The notes below the pieces were generated by a model that made no database searches, was not told the DNA's origin, and was given only the letters and a program-made list of their open reading frames with translations. 54,715 bases of DNA from Candidatus Faecousia intestinigallinarum (GTDB taxonomy: Bacteria; Bacillota; Clostridia; Oscillospirales; Oscillospiraceae), in contig DVKX01000031.1 of NCBI GenBank assembly GCA_018715805.1, positions 1 through 54,715 of the forward strand. The letters are read 5' to 3'. Of this stretch, positions 19,601 to 30,170 are shown piece by piece. Position 1 is the stretch's first letter; each line of letters opens with the position of its first letter. The position numbers were made by a program, and so were the translations under genes.

Positions 19601-19681
19601 GGCGGTCTTGCCGCCCCTGTGCTCCGCACAGAAGACGCAGCCTGTCGGAAGGGTCTGCGCCGTCGGCCGTCCTCGGACGGC
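19601..19681 (-). promoter_or_regulatory. Structured leader in front of the GH13 gene
   Basis: Four successive hairpins within about 80 bases: GGCGG/CCGCC at 19601-19615, CTGTGC/GCACAG at 19617-19631, GACGCAG with a bulged CTGCGCCGTC at 19634-19664, and the palindrome GCCGTCCTCGGACGGC at 19666-19681. They lie in the 5' leader of the GH13 message. I match them to no known riboswitch. Confidence 0.4.
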
Positions 19682-19742
19682 AACATCAAAACTTATCGGC
19701 AAAGCATTTTTGGGGGGTGCCTGCAGCCGTCTGCCAAAAAGC

Positions 19743-19764
19743 CCCCGGAAACATTCCGCCGGGG
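19743..19764 (-). terminator. Terminator after glgA
   Basis: CCCCGG and CCGGGG around a 10-base loop, with a run of five T on the leftward side (19736-19740). It would end or weaken transcription between glgA and the GH13 gene. Confidence 0.65.
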
Positions 19765-19798
19765 AGCGGCGCTGCCGCCCCCCGGTTCTCTTGCTCCA

Positions 19799-21244
19799 TC
19801 AGCCCTTCACCAGGCGGTGGAACAGCTCCATATACTTGGCGGCGGGCTTGTCCCAGCTGAAATCCTGGAGCATATCCCGGCGCTGCAGCGCCTGGAAGTT
19901 CTCCCGCTCTGCGTTGTACAGGTGCAGGCAGCGCTTCAGCGCCGCCAGGAAGTCGTCGCCGTTATAGCTCTGGAACGTAAAGCCCAGGCCGGTCTTTCCG
20001 TGCTCGTCGGCCGGGAGCACCGTATCCCGCAGGCCGCCGGTGGCGTGCACCACAGGAACCGTGCCATAACGCATGGCGTTCATCTGGCTCAGGCCGCAGG
20101 GCTCGGACTTGGAAGGCATCAGATAGATGTCTCCGCCGGCGTAAATACGGGCAGCCAGCCCTAAATTGAAGGTGATCTTCGCCGATACCCGCTCCGGGAA
20201 CTCCGCTTCCAGCTCCCGGAAAAAGCGCTCAAAGTGATCCTCGCCGGTACCCAGAATCAGCAGCTGGCAGTCCTCCTCCCAGAGGAGCCGCCGGGCGATG
20301 TAGCACAGCAGATCCAAGCCCTTGTGTCCGGCCAGACGGGTGACCATCACCAGCAGGGGCACATCCGGCTTCACCTGCAGCCCTACCTCCTCCTGGAGCG
20401 CGGCCTTGCACTTGGCCTTGCCCTCCACGAAGGTATCGGCGTTGTAATGGGCGGGCAGCGCCGGATCTGTCTCCGGATTGAAAGTATTCACATCGATGCC
20501 GTTGGTGATGCCGGTAAGCTTCCAGGCCGCATTGGAGAGAATTCCATCCAGCCCATGGGCATAGTAGGGATACATCAGCTCCCGGGCATAGGTTTCCGAC
20601 ACGGTGGTGACCAGATCGGCAGTCTCAATGGCGCCCTTCATCATATTCACCGAGTGGTTCATGTCCAGGCAGCCGCGCCACTCCCAGGGCAGACCCAGCA
20701 CGTCGTCAAAGAAGTCCGCGCCTGCCCAGCCCTGATACTCAATATTGTGGATGGTGTACATACACCGGGTTTTGGGGAATTCCTTGCGGTACACCGCCTT
20801 CAGCAGCGTAGGCACCATGGCCGTCTGCCAGTCGTTGCACTGGATTACATCCGGCTGATAGCCCACCGCCAGCAGGGCTTCCAGGCACGCCTTGGAAAAA
20901 TAAGCGAAGCGCTCGCCATCGTCCCCATCGCCGTAGATGGCGCCGGTACGGGCGCCGAAATAATATTCGCTGTCGATGAAGTAGACCTTCACCCCGTCGT
21001 CCCGGTTTTTCAGCTCCATCACGCCGGCGTACTGCTTCCGCCAGCCCATGGTAACTGTGGCCTGCGCCACCTGCTCCGTGGGATACTTGCGGTTTTCCTT
21101 AATTTTTTTGTAGTAGGGCAGCATCAGCACCACCTCGTTGCCGGGTATCCGTGCCAACGCGGCGGGCAGAGCCTCCATCACATCGCCCAAACCGCCGGAT
21201 TTGGCGTAGGGCGCGCCCTCGGAAGCGCAGATTGCGATTTTCAT
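19799..21244 (-). CDS. glgA: Glycogen synthase (ADP-glucose, GT5)
   Basis: 481 residues, full length. It transfers glucose from ADP-glucose to the growing alpha-1,4-glucan. The N-terminus has the KSGGLGDV variant of the KTGGL ADP-glucose-binding motif (residues 15-22); TSEC-like and C-terminal MPSKSEPCGLSQMNAMRYG and GLRDTV segments are typical GT5 donor-site motifs. Its ATG overlaps the glgD stop by four bases, so it is co-translated with glgD. Confidence 0.97.
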   Translation of the reverse strand: MKIAICASEGAPYAKSGGLGDVMEALPAALARIPGNEVVLMLPYYKKIKENRKYPTEQVAQATVTMGWRKQYAGVMELKNRDDGVKVYFIDSEYYFGARTGAIYGDGDDGERFAYFSKACLEALLAVGYQPDVIQCNDWQTAMVPTLLKAVYRKEFPKTRCMYTIHNIEYQGWAGADFFDDVLGLPWEWRGCLDMNHSVNMMKGAIETADLVTTVSETYARELMYPYYAHGLDGILSNAAWKLTGITNGIDVNTFNPETDPALPAHYNADTFVEGKAKCKAALQEEVGLQVKPDVPLLVMVTRLAGHKGLDLLCYIARRLLWEEDCQLLILGTGEDHFERFFRELEAEFPERVSAKITFNLGLAARIYAGGDIYLMPSKSEPCGLSQMNAMRYGTVPVVHATGGLRDTVLPADEHGKTGLGFTFQSYNGDDFLAALKRCLHLYNAERENFQALQRRDMLQDFSWDKPAAKYMELFHRLVKG

Positions 21245-22353
21245 ACGGTATCCCCCCGCTTAATAATCACCGGGGTGTTGGGCGTGCCCATGATGACCGT
21301 ACCGGGCTTGACGGTGACATCCTTGTCCAAGATCACGCATTTCAGCTTGCTGCCCTCGCCCACCACAGAGTCATTCATGATAACGCAGTCCTCCACTTCC
21401 GCACCTTCACTGATGGTGACCTGGCGGAAGATCACGGAATTTTTGGCGTGACCCTCCAGCATACAGCCGTCGGCCACGATGCAGTTTTCAATGTTGCTGT
21501 TCTCGCCATAGTAGGTGGGAACGCGGTCGCGCACCTTGGTGAAAATGGGATGGCTGCTGTTGAAAATATCATGGCGTACATCGCTGTTGATCAGCGCCAG
21601 GCTGTTGTGGAAGTAGTCTTCCACAGACTCGTTGTACAGCGCCGCGCCCTCAAACTGATAGACATTGATGCTGATCTGCTTCTTCTGCCACAAACCCAGC
21701 ACCAGATCCCGATCCATATGGAACAGGTTGTGAGATACGCATTCCTTTACCCGCTCCATCAGCCATCTCTTGGACAGCACAAAGATGTCCATGGAGGCCA
21801 GATAGCCTGTGGGCGCTTTGAAGTCTACGGCAATATCTTCAATGTTGCCCTTACCGTCCAGCTTCAGCGCCAGATCCAGCTGCTTCCTGCCGTTGGCCAC
21901 ATCCGCCTTGGTGACCACGGTGATGTCCTTGCCGCTCTCCACATGGGAGGCGAGCAGCTTGTTCATATCCATGTTGCACAGAATGGCGGAGCCGGTCATG
22001 ACCACATACTCATCGTCCGCGCCGTACTCCAGGAAGTCCATGGCGGAGTACAGCGTCTCCAGCTTGCCCCGGTAGTTGTCGGTGGTGGACATGGCGTAGG
22101 GGGTCAGGAATTCCAGGCCGCCCTCCTCCAGCTCCAGCCCCCATTCCTCGCCGGAGCCGATGTGGTTCATCAGGGATTGGTAGGTATGGCGGGAAATAAT
22201 GCCGATATGGCGGATGCCCGCGTCGATCATATTGGACAGGGCGAAGTCCACCTGGCGGTAACGGCCGCCAAAGGGAACGGAGGCGGTGGTACGCTTGTCG
22301 GTGAGCTCGCCGATCTCGCCGTCATTGGCGAAGATAATACCCATTACATTCAT
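21241..22353 (-). CDS. glgD: Glucose-1-phosphate adenylyltransferase-like subunit GlgD
   Basis: 370 residues, homologous to GlgC but the N-terminal GGxGxRL nucleotide-binding loop is replaced by NDGEIGELTDKRTTASVPFG, the mark of the GlgD regulatory subunit found in Firmicutes. In characterised Firmicutes GlgD pairs with GlgC and raises its activity. The C-terminal third has hexapeptide repeats (left-handed beta helix). It sits between glgC and glgA in a tight operon. Confidence 0.95.
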   Translation of the reverse strand: MNVMGIIFANDGEIGELTDKRTTASVPFGGRYRQVDFALSNMIDAGIRHIGIISRHTYQSLMNHIGSGEEWGLELEEGGLEFLTPYAMSTTDNYRGKLETLYSAMDFLEYGADDEYVVMTGSAILCNMDMNKLLASHVESGKDITVVTKADVANGRKQLDLALKLDGKGNIEDIAVDFKAPTGYLASMDIFVLSKRWLMERVKECVSHNLFHMDRDLVLGLWQKKQISINVYQFEGAALYNESVEDYFHNSLALINSDVRHDIFNSSHPIFTKVRDRVPTYYGENSNIENCIVADGCMLEGHAKNSVIFRQVTISEGAEVEDCVIMNDSVVGEGSKLKCVILDKDVTVKPGTVIMGTPNTPVIIKRGDTV

Positions 22354-22367
22354 TGTGATTCTCCTCC

Positions 22368-23564
<1,197 letters not shown>

Positions 23565-23596
23565 ACAACTCCTCTTGTTCTTAAAATGTGGGACAT

Positions 23597-25510
23597 TTAT
23601 TTATCAGACCCGGTATTTTCCGGGGAGATAACGTTCTTTTTCTCCTTATGGGAGAAGAATGTGACAGACATGGGCGGGATGCGGAAGCGGGCGGAGTGTG
23701 CGTACTCCCGGAAGCTTACCGCTTCGCTCTCCGCCGGGGCGGACAGATAGCCGCCGCCGCCGTATTTCAGCTCATCCGAGCAGAACACCGGGACATAAAC
23801 CCCCGGCTTGGGCACGCCCAGGCGGTAATCCTCCCGCAGCACCGGCGTAAAGTTGCACACCACTAGCAATTCCCGTTTCCGCTTATCAATGCGCCGGAAG
23901 GCCAGCACGCTGTTGTCGCCGTCGTTGGGCTGGATCCACTGGTAGCCCTCCCAGCTGTAGTCCTCCGCCCAAAGCTGGTCGTGATTTTTGTAGAACAGGT
24001 TCAGATCCCGGGTATATGCCTGCATCTTTTGGTGCATTTCATAACCCAAAAGCATCCAGTCCAGCTCCTTATGGAAGCTCCATTCCGTGAACTGCCCGAA
24101 TTCGTTGCCCATAAAACTCAGTTTTTTGCCCGGGTGCGCCATTTGATAGCCCCGCAGCAGCCGCAGATTGGCAAATTTCCAGAAATAATCCCCCGGCATC
24201 TTCACCATCAGGCTGCCCTTTCCGTTCACCACCTCGTCGTGGCTCAGGGGCAGGATATAATTCTCCGAAAAAGCATAGCTCATGCTGAAGGTCAGCAGAT
24301 CATGCTTATACTTGCGATAGATGGGGTCTTCCTGCATATAGCGCAGGGTATCGTTCATCCATCCCATGTTCCATTTGAACAGGAAGCCCAGACCGCCGTC
24401 AAAGTCCGGCCTGGTGACCAGGGGGAACGCGGTGGATTCCTCCGCCGCCATGACAACGTCCTTCCGCACCGAGAAGCAGGCGCGGTTCAGCCGCCGCAGG
24501 AAATCGATGGCCTCCAGGTTTTCCCGGCCGCCAAAGCGGTTGGGGACATAGCTGGTACGGTTATAGTCCAGGTACAGCATGGCGCTCACTGCGTCCACCC
24601 GCAGCCCGTCCATGTGAAATTCCTCCAGCCAATATACCGCGTTGGAGATCAGGAAGCTGCACACCTCCGGTTTGCCAAAATCAAAAATCCGGGTGCCCCA
24701 GCCGGCGTGCTCGTTCATGGCCGGGTCGGAAAGCTCATAAGTGCAGGAGCCGTCAAACTCATATAAACCATATTCATCCTTGGGAAAATGCGCCGGCACC
24801 CAGTCCAGGATTACGCCGATCCCGGCCTGGTGGAGCTTGTCCACCAATTCTTTCAGTTCCTCCGGGGCGCCGTAGCGGGATGTGGGGGCGTAATAGCCGG
24901 TAACCTGATAGCCCCAGCTGGGATCGTAGGGATATTCGCACAGGGGCATCAGCTCCACATAGGTGTAGCCCATGCTCTTTACATATTCCGCCAGAATAGG
25001 GGCAATCTCCCCATAGGAGTATACGGAGCCGTCCGGCTTTCTCCGCCAGGAGCCAAGATGCACCTCGTAAATATTCATAGGCGATTGCAGGGGCGAGCGC
25101 CGTGCGGCGCGGGCGAAATAGCCCCCGTCGTGCCATTCATAGCCGCCCAGCACGCTGATCATGCTGGATGTATCCGGCGCGCGGCAGCTGCGGAAGCCCA
25201 CCGGATCTGCCTTATACACGGTCTTTCCGCTCCAGTGGCAGACCAAATATTTATAAGCATCCCCCTCACGGGCATCGGGCGTCCAGGCTTCCCACACGCC
25301 CCGGGAGATCTTCTCCATGGGCAGCGTACCGCCGCTCCAGTGATTGAAGTCCCCCACCACGCTGACAGCCTGGGCGTTGGGCACCCAGACCCGAAATACG
25401 AACCCAGGCGTACCGTCCCGCTCCTCAGGGTGGCAGCCCAAATACTCATAGGCGCGGATGGCACTGCCGTTATGATAGCTTTCTAGAAATTCTGGCAGTC
25501 CTTGCTTCAT
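23597..25510 (-). CDS. glgB: 1,4-alpha-glucan branching enzyme
   Basis: 637 residues. It forms alpha-1,6 branches in glycogen. An N-terminal CBM48-like domain ([20 protein letters not shown]) is followed by the GH13 barrel with [31 protein letters not shown] (nucleophile), AAEESTAFP (acid/base) and PLSHDEVV. The start ATG 25510 is chosen because the family alignment begins there and AAAGGAA lies upstream; longer frames reach into A+T-rich control sequence. It heads the glycogen cluster. Confidence 0.97.
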   Translation of the reverse strand: MKQGLPEFLESYHNGSAIRAYEYLGCHPEERDGTPGFVFRVWVPNAQAVSVVGDFNHWSGGTLPMEKISRGVWEAWTPDAREGDAYKYLVCHWSGKTVYKADPVGFRSCRAPDTSSMISVLGGYEWHDGGYFARAARRSPLQSPMNIYEVHLGSWRRKPDGSVYSYGEIAPILAEYVKSMGYTYVELMPLCEYPYDPSWGYQVTGYYAPTSRYGAPEELKELVDKLHQAGIGVILDWVPAHFPKDEYGLYEFDGSCTYELSDPAMNEHAGWGTRIFDFGKPEVCSFLISNAVYWLEEFHMDGLRVDAVSAMLYLDYNRTSYVPNRFGGRENLEAIDFLRRLNRACFSVRKDVVMAAEESTAFPLVTRPDFDGGLGFLFKWNMGWMNDTLRYMQEDPIYRKYKHDLLTFSMSYAFSENYILPLSHDEVVNGKGSLMVKMPGDYFWKFANLRLLRGYQMAHPGKKLSFMGNEFGQFTEWSFHKELDWMLLGYEMHQKMQAYTRDLNLFYKNHDQLWAEDYSWEGYQWIQPNDGDNSVLAFRRIDKRKRELLVVCNFTPVLREDYRLGVPKPGVYVPVFCSDELKYGGGGYLSAPAESEAVSFREYAHSARFRIPPMSVTFFSHKEKKNVISPENTGSDK

Positions 25511-25763
25511 TGCGATTGGTTCCTTTCCGCTTCTCTTATGGGAATTGCGGCAGAATCCCGCCAAAATCCCCCACGCATAACATACCACATTTTTAGGATT
25601 TAGGAAAGTCAAAATTGTCCAAAAGTTTTTGAAAGTTTTCGTCGAAATCAACAAATTTTTTTCTTTTACTATGCTGCAAGCTATCAGCATTGTCGCATCC
25701 TGTCGCAAGCGGGAATTTTTTCCTGGTGTTTTTCTACAAAAATAGGTATTTCCCCGGATATGG
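25511..25763 (-). promoter_or_regulatory. A+T-rich control region upstream of glgB
   Basis: About 250 bases without a gene. A leftward candidate promoter is TTTCCT (25602-25607), 17 bases, TATGTT (25579-25584) preceded by TGG; an overlapping TTGACT lies just upstream. The match is weak. I see no riboswitch or inverted repeat. Confidence 0.35.
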
Positions 25764-25792
25764 TTGACATTCTCTCCCTTTGGCGATAAAAT
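25764..25792 (+). promoter_or_regulatory. Promoter of the mgtE transcript
   Basis: TTGACA, 17 bases, TAAAAT: close to the sigma-A consensus. Predicted transcription starts near 25799, giving a leader of about 150 bases before mgtE. Confidence 0.8.
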
Positions 25793-25822
25793 AATTTTAT
25801 CTGTGCAAAAGGAGGAACCATC

Positions 25823-25894
25823 ATGGACACAGGCAATAATAGCGGCATACCGGACCGAAGTAGCCTCTGCTGCCCGTGGTGGCAGCGGCGCTGA
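25823..25894 (+). CDS. 23-residue leader peptide upstream of mgtE
   Basis: ATG follows a strong AAAGGAGG ribosome site by seven bases and opens a 23-codon frame, MDTGNNSGIPDRSSLCCPWW then QRR, closing with TGA at 25892. It lies wholly inside the mgtE leader and its last two thirds overlap the RNA stem-loop at 25841-25912. Such placement is typical of a regulatory upstream ORF whose translation changes leader folding; Mg-transport genes in enterobacteria are controlled by leader peptides of this general kind. That this one senses Mg is inference. Confidence 0.55.
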   Translation: MDTGNNSGIPDRSSLCCPWWQRR

Positions 25895-25912
25895 TCCCCC
25901 GGAATGCTTGCT
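25841..25912 (+). ncRNA. Structured RNA leader of mgtE (candidate cis-regulatory element)
   Basis: AGCGGCATACCGG (25841-25853) pairs with CCGGAATGCTTGCT (25899-25912) in about 12 base pairs with one bulge and one mismatch. Inside it a second stem, GCTGCC (25869-25874) with GGCAGC (25881-25886), closes a CGTGGT loop and can extend with flanking pairs. It does not match the M-box consensus that I know. It ends 18 bases before the mgtE ribosome site, with no terminator in between, so control would be at translation or through the leader peptide. Confidence 0.5.
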
Positions 25913-25946
25913 CTAAGGAAATTTTACCACAAGGAGGAAGCAAAAA

Positions 25947-27323
25947 TTGGCAGAACGATTTGAAATTGTGGAAAAAGCTTTGGTGAAAATGCTGGAAGAT
26001 AAAAAGTACAGCGCCCTCCGGGAAGTTTTGACCACCATGAACCCCAGCGACATTGCCGCGCTGTTTGCCGGGCTGGAAGAAGCCCGGATCCCCCTGCTCT
26101 TTCGGCTGCTGCCCAAGGAACTGGCGGCAGAGACTTTCGTGGAAATGGAACCGGACGCCCAGGAATTGCTGATCCAAGGCTTTTCCGACAATGAGCTGAA
26201 AGAGGTTTTGGACGAACTGTATGTGGACGACGCCGCCGACCTGGTGGAGGAGATGCCCGCCAACGTGGTCAAGCGTATCCTGCACCAGGCCGATCCGGAA
26301 ATGCGCCAGAGCATCAACCAAATTCTCCGCTACCCTGAAAATTCCGCCGGCTCCATGATGACCACCGAGTATGTGTCCCTGCGGCCGGACATGACTGTGG
26401 AGGAGAGCATCCTCCGCATTCGCCGCCAGGGGATTGATAAGGAGACGATCTATACCTGCTACGTCACCCAGGACCGGACGCTGCTGGGCATCGTCACCGT
26501 GAAAGACCTGCTGCTGGCGGAGGACGATGAAACGCCGGTTGGGGAAATGATGCTGACCAACGTCATCTCCGTGAGCACCCTCACCGATCAGGAGGAAGTG
26601 GCGCAGATGTTCAGCAAGTACAATTTCCTGGCGCTGCCGGTGGTGGACGGCGAAAACCGCATGGTGGGCATCGTCACCTTTGACGACGCCATGGACGTTA
26701 TGGAGGACGAGTTCACCGAGGATATTGAGATCATGGGCGGTATGACCCCCTCGGAAAAAACTTACCTGAAAAGCAGCGTGCTGGATCTGTTCCTGCATCG
26801 CATTCCCTGGCTGCTGCTGCTGATGGTATCCGCCACCTTTACTGGCATGATCATCACCTCTTTTGAAGGCGCCTTAGCCGCCCAGGTGGCGCTCACCGCC
26901 TTCATCCCCATGCTCATGGATACCGGCGGCAACTCCGGTTCTCAGTCCTCTGTCACCATCATCCGGGCGCTGAGTCTGGGTGAACTGCGTTTTTCGGACA
27001 TTGGAAAGGTTCTCTGGCGGGAGATCCGCACCGCTGTGGCCTGCGGCGCAGTATTATCCGCAGTGTGCTTCGCCAAGATCCTGCTGGTTGACCGCTGGCT
27101 GATGGGAAACCCCGGTGTGACCATTCTGGTGGACGCGGTGGTGTGTCTTACCCTGTTCGTCACTGTGGTCATTGCCAAGGTGGTGGGCTGCACCCTGCCC
27201 CTGGTGGCCAAGAAGCTGGGCTTTGACCCGGCGGTGATGGCCAGCCCGTTCATCACCACCATTGTGGACGCACTGTCCCTGCTGGTGTATTTTCTGTTCT
27301 CGCAGCTGCTGCTGGGCGTATGA
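25947..27323 (+). CDS. mgtE: Magnesium transporter MgtE
   Basis: 458 residues, the normal MgtE length. An N-terminal superhelical MgtE_N domain (about 5-130), two CBS domains (about 135-255; TTEYVSLRPDMTVEESI and DAMDVMEDEF), and five membrane helices in the C-terminal half with the pore segment PMLMDTGGNSGSQSS, which in characterised MgtE lines the Mg-selective pore. The channel gate is closed by Mg binding to the N and CBS domains. The start is TTG 25947, nine bases after GGAGG; no ATG or GTG lies nearby and the family alignment begins here. Confidence 0.96.
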   Translation: MAERFEIVEKALVKMLEDKKYSALREVLTTMNPSDIAALFAGLEEARIPLLFRLLPKELAAETFVEMEPDAQELLIQGFSDNELKEVLDELYVDDAADLVEEMPANVVKRILHQADPEMRQSINQILRYPENSAGSMMTTEYVSLRPDMTVEESILRIRRQGIDKETIYTCYVTQDRTLLGIVTVKDLLLAEDDETPVGEMMLTNVISVSTLTDQEEVAQMFSKYNFLALPVVDGENRMVGIVTFDDAMDVMEDEFTEDIEIMGGMTPSEKTYLKSSVLDLFLHRIPWLLLLMVSATFTGMIITSFEGALAAQVALTAFIPMLMDTGGNSGSQSSVTIIRALSLGELRFSDIGKVLWREIRTAVACGAVLSAVCFAKILLVDRWLMGNPGVTILVDAVVCLTLFVTVVIAKVVGCTLPLVAKKLGFDPAVMASPFITTIVDALSLLVYFLFSQLLLGV

Positions 27324-27347
27324 CCCGGGTCTGCCGCAATACGCAAA

Positions 27348-27373
27348 AAAGGACGCCCCGCGGGGCGTCCTTT
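27348..27373 (+). terminator. Terminator after mgtE
   Basis: AAAGGACGCCCCG followed directly by its perfect complement; 26-base palindrome ending in T residues. Confidence 0.85.
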
Positions 27374-27412
27374 GGCATATAGCCGCCTTTTTCCGGGGCG
27401 GCAATCGCCAGC

Positions 27413-27437
27413 CAGCCCGGGGCAATTCCCCGGGCTG
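27413..27437. terminator. Second hairpin between mgtE and the PBP2 gene
   Basis: CAGCCCGGGG and its complement around a 5-base loop; stable but with no U-run. Confidence 0.4.
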
Positions 27438-27446
27438 CATCTGCCT

Positions 27447-27473
27447 GCGGCCGTCTCCCAATGGGACGGCCGC
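27447..27473. terminator. Third hairpin between mgtE and the PBP2 gene
   Basis: GCGGCCGTC with its complement, followed rightward by GTTATTTTG; it lies 33 bases past the stop codon of the leftward PBP2 gene. Confidence 0.55.
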
Positions 27474-27505
27474 GTTATTTTGATATTTCCAAAAGCGGAG
27501 GCTTC

Positions 27506-29584
27506 TCAGCTCACCACATTTTCATCGGTGGTATTGCTGTCGCTGGCGTTGATGCTGTCCGCAAAGTATACCTCCAGTATCTCCTTGGCCACGTTGGTGC
27601 TGTCCGCGCCGTAGCCGCCCCGCTCGAAATAGGTGGCCACCGCCACCTCCGGCGCTTCATAGGGGGCGAAGCAGATAAAGGCAGAGTGGTCGGAGGCGTT
27701 GGGGATACCATGCTGGGCGGTGCCCGTCTTGCCCGCCACCGTCACCGGGAAACTGCCGAAGGATTCCCAGCCGCTGCCCTCCACGGAATTACACACCAGA
27801 TACATACCCTCCGTGTAGGTCAAGTATGCGTCGTCGGAGATTTCCAGCACGTTGGCTACTTTCTTGCTGTTTTCAAACACCAGCTCCGTATAGTCCGAAG
27901 CCACCACCTGTTTCAAGAACGTAGCCTTATACCGGGTACCCCGGTTGGCCAGGGTGGAGGCATACACCGCCAGCTGCATGGGCGTGAAGGAGTTGTCCGA
28001 CTGGCCGATGGCCGCCATGATCTGATCCGCTTTATACCAGCCCGCATCGTCTCCATAAAGCTCCGTCTTTGTTTCCGGGTTGGCACGGTGACCCGTTTCC
28101 TCCCATATCTCCACACCGGTGGACTCTCCCAGTCCCATGGCCTTGGAGGTATCGTCCACCGCCTTCATATCGTCGGTGATGCGGTCGCCCAGTTCATAGA
28201 AAAAGTAGTTGCAGGATACCTGCAAAGCATGGGTCGCGTCCAGGGTGCCATGGGTGCCGCCGCCGTAAGTCCAGGCCATACAGGCCGGAGCGAAGTCGGA
28301 ATCCGCATATTTGGTAAAGATACCCTTGGTCACGATCTGCGTACCAGAGTTGATCACGCCGGAATCAATGGCAGCCACCACCATATTCGGCTTGAAAGTA
28401 GAGCCAGGGGGATAGGTCATTTCCAGCGCCCGGTTAATCAGGGGCTTGTAGGGATCCTCCAGCAGTTCTTCGTATTTATCAAAGAATTCCGCCGGGCTGT
28501 AGCTGGGGTAACTGGCGCAGGCCAGCACCTCTCCGGTGCGGGTATCCAGCACCACAGCGGACGCGCCTTCCACATCCTGTCCGGTCTTGCCCTCCTCCTG
28601 CGCCCGCAGCTTGGTCACCTGATCGGCCAGCGCCTTCTCCGCCGCCTCCTGAATGCGCAGATCAATGGTGAGCACCACGTTGTTGCCCGCTTTTGGCTCC
28701 TGGGTATAGTAGGAATCGATGACTGTGCCATCTTCTGTGAATACGTCCACGCGCCAGCCGTCCGTACCGTGGAGATATTCCTCCATAGCCAGTTCCAGGC
28801 CGGATTTGCCCACGTCCGCGTCCATGGAATAATTCAAGTCACTGTAGTATTCCCACTCCTCCGCGTCCATGGGTCCGGTATAGCCCAGGATATGGGCGGC
28901 ACATTCGGTATAGTATTCCCGCTCCACCGTAGGCTCCACGCTCATCCCCGGCACGTTCAGCTCCAGGATGGCCAGCCGCTCCTCGTCCGTGGCGTCGGAC
29001 AGAAATACATAAGTAGGCAGATTGGTAAGACCCCGCAGACTCATCTCATAGCGAATACCGATGACTGCCCGCGCCTGCTCGTCGGTCCATTCCTCCGGAA
29101 GCCGGTAGGCCTCCCGCAGCCGCTCCATCAGCAGCGGCGCGGAAATGTCCGAGTCCAGCCCCATTTCCGCGATATATGTCTGAAAATACCCCTGCCAGGT
29201 GGTATCCTGCTGCTCCAGGGTATATACGAAGGGCCGGGTCTTGCTGATGGGGAAATGGTCGTTATACTGTACGCCCATCTCCCTGCACAGCTCCGTAAGC
29301 CGGAAAATATAGGCGTGCCGGTCCGGGGAGCTGTTGAGCACATAGTTGTTGATGGTCAGGTCGTAGCTGGCGCGGCTTCCTACCAGCACATTGCCGTTGC
29401 GATCCAGAATATCGCCCCGCGCCGCTTTCACCCGGGTCATTGTTGTGAAGGTGGACATATTATCCGAAGGCTTGCCCCCCGTCTCCACCACCTGGAGCTG
29501 GAACATGGTGAGCACATATCCGCCCACCACCAGCGCCAGCGCCACCAGCAAAATGCCCACACGAAATCGTGTCAATCGTTCCAT
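27506..29584 (-). CDS. mrdA: Penicillin-binding protein 2 (elongasome transpeptidase)
   Basis: 692 residues: a short cytoplasmic end, one membrane anchor (about 9-28), a PBP dimerisation domain beginning RGDILDRNGNVL, and a C-terminal transpeptidase with all three active-site motifs: STFK at 395-398, SCN at 457-459 and KTG at 619-621. It cross-links peptidoglycan during side-wall growth together with MreC/MreD. It is the last gene of a maf-mreC-mreD-mrdA operon and overlaps mreD by 13 bases. Confidence 0.95.
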   Translation of the reverse strand: MERLTRFRVGILLVALALVVGGYVLTMFQLQVVETGGKPSDNMSTFTTMTRVKAARGDILDRNGNVLVGSRASYDLTINNYVLNSSPDRHAYIFRLTELCREMGVQYNDHFPISKTRPFVYTLEQQDTTWQGYFQTYIAEMGLDSDISAPLLMERLREAYRLPEEWTDEQARAVIGIRYEMSLRGLTNLPTYVFLSDATDEERLAILELNVPGMSVEPTVEREYYTECAAHILGYTGPMDAEEWEYYSDLNYSMDADVGKSGLELAMEEYLHGTDGWRVDVFTEDGTVIDSYYTQEPKAGNNVVLTIDLRIQEAAEKALADQVTKLRAQEEGKTGQDVEGASAVVLDTRTGEVLACASYPSYSPAEFFDKYEELLEDPYKPLINRALEMTYPPGSTFKPNMVVAAIDSGVINSGTQIVTKGIFTKYADSDFAPACMAWTYGGGTHGTLDATHALQVSCNYFFYELGDRITDDMKAVDDTSKAMGLGESTGVEIWEETGHRANPETKTELYGDDAGWYKADQIMAAIGQSDNSFTPMQLAVYASTLANRGTRYKATFLKQVVASDYTELVFENSKKVANVLEISDDAYLTYTEGMYLVCNSVEGSGWESFGSFPVTVAGKTGTAQHGIPNASDHSAFICFAPYEAPEVAVATYFERGGYGADSTNVAKEILEVYFADSINASDSNTTDENVVS

Positions 29585-30165
29585 GCTTCTCCTCCGATCT
29601 TATCAATCGCCCGGCAGACGGGATAGAGTGCCGGGATCGCCGTCAGGCTCAGCAGCCAGGAGATCAGGAACACCGGCAGCCGTCCGAAATAGCTGACCCC
29701 CGTCAGCGCACACACCGCCAGCACTCCCAGCTCATAAACCAGCAGAGCCACGGCCGTGCATACGGCAGTGGACAAGAAGCCCCGGCGCAGATAGCTCTGC
29801 CGGAGCACCGAAGCGCCCAGCTCCAAAAAGGTCAGCAGAATAATCGCGTATGCGCCGGGCGCTGACCCTGACCAAAAAAACAGCGTCGATGCCGTCAGGG
29901 CAAATACGCAGCCGTTCTCCGTGGACTGGGTGATGGCGATGAGCAGGATGGCGCAGGCCGTCAGATCGGTAGTGGCGCCAAAAATACTTACCTTGCTCAT
30001 GATGGTGTCCTGCACCAGCAGACACAGCAGCACCACCAGTCCCTGCAGCCCCCAGCGCAGCAGCACCTGGCGCTGCCGCTTGGTGATATACAGTTTCTCC
30101 ATCCAGCTGCTCCGGGGGCGATCCGGCCGGAATTCCCATTGCTTCTTCTTACGCTTTTTCGCCAT
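29572..30165 (-). CDS. mreD: Rod shape-determining protein MreD
   Basis: About 197 residues with a basic N-terminus (MAKKRKKK) and five predicted membrane helices between about residues 40 and 185. MreD is an integral membrane part of the elongasome. Sequence is poorly conserved, but position between mreC and mrdA is diagnostic. The ATG at 30165 is preceded by GGTGGAG at a good distance; an in-frame GTG at 30174 that overlaps the mreC stop is an alternative. Confidence 0.9.
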   Translation of the reverse strand: MAKKRKKKQWEFRPDRPRSSWMEKLYITKRQRQVLLRWGLQGLVVLLCLLVQDTIMSKVSIFGATTDLTACAILLIAITQSTENGCVFALTASTLFFWSGSAPGAYAIILLTFLELGASVLRQSYLRRGFLSTAVCTAVALLVYELGVLAVCALTGVSYFGRLPVFLISWLLSLTAIPALYPVCRAIDKIGGEAWND

Positions 30166-30170
30166 AGCGC

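Noticed and set aside
25799-25946. M-box Mg riboswitch before mgtE
   Set aside because: The conserved M-box core is not seen and the leader is too short; it contains a different stem-loop and a small ORF.
25821-26798. A 325-codon leftward open frame opposite mgtE
   Set aside because: Shadow of mgtE, whose domains and pore motif are clear.
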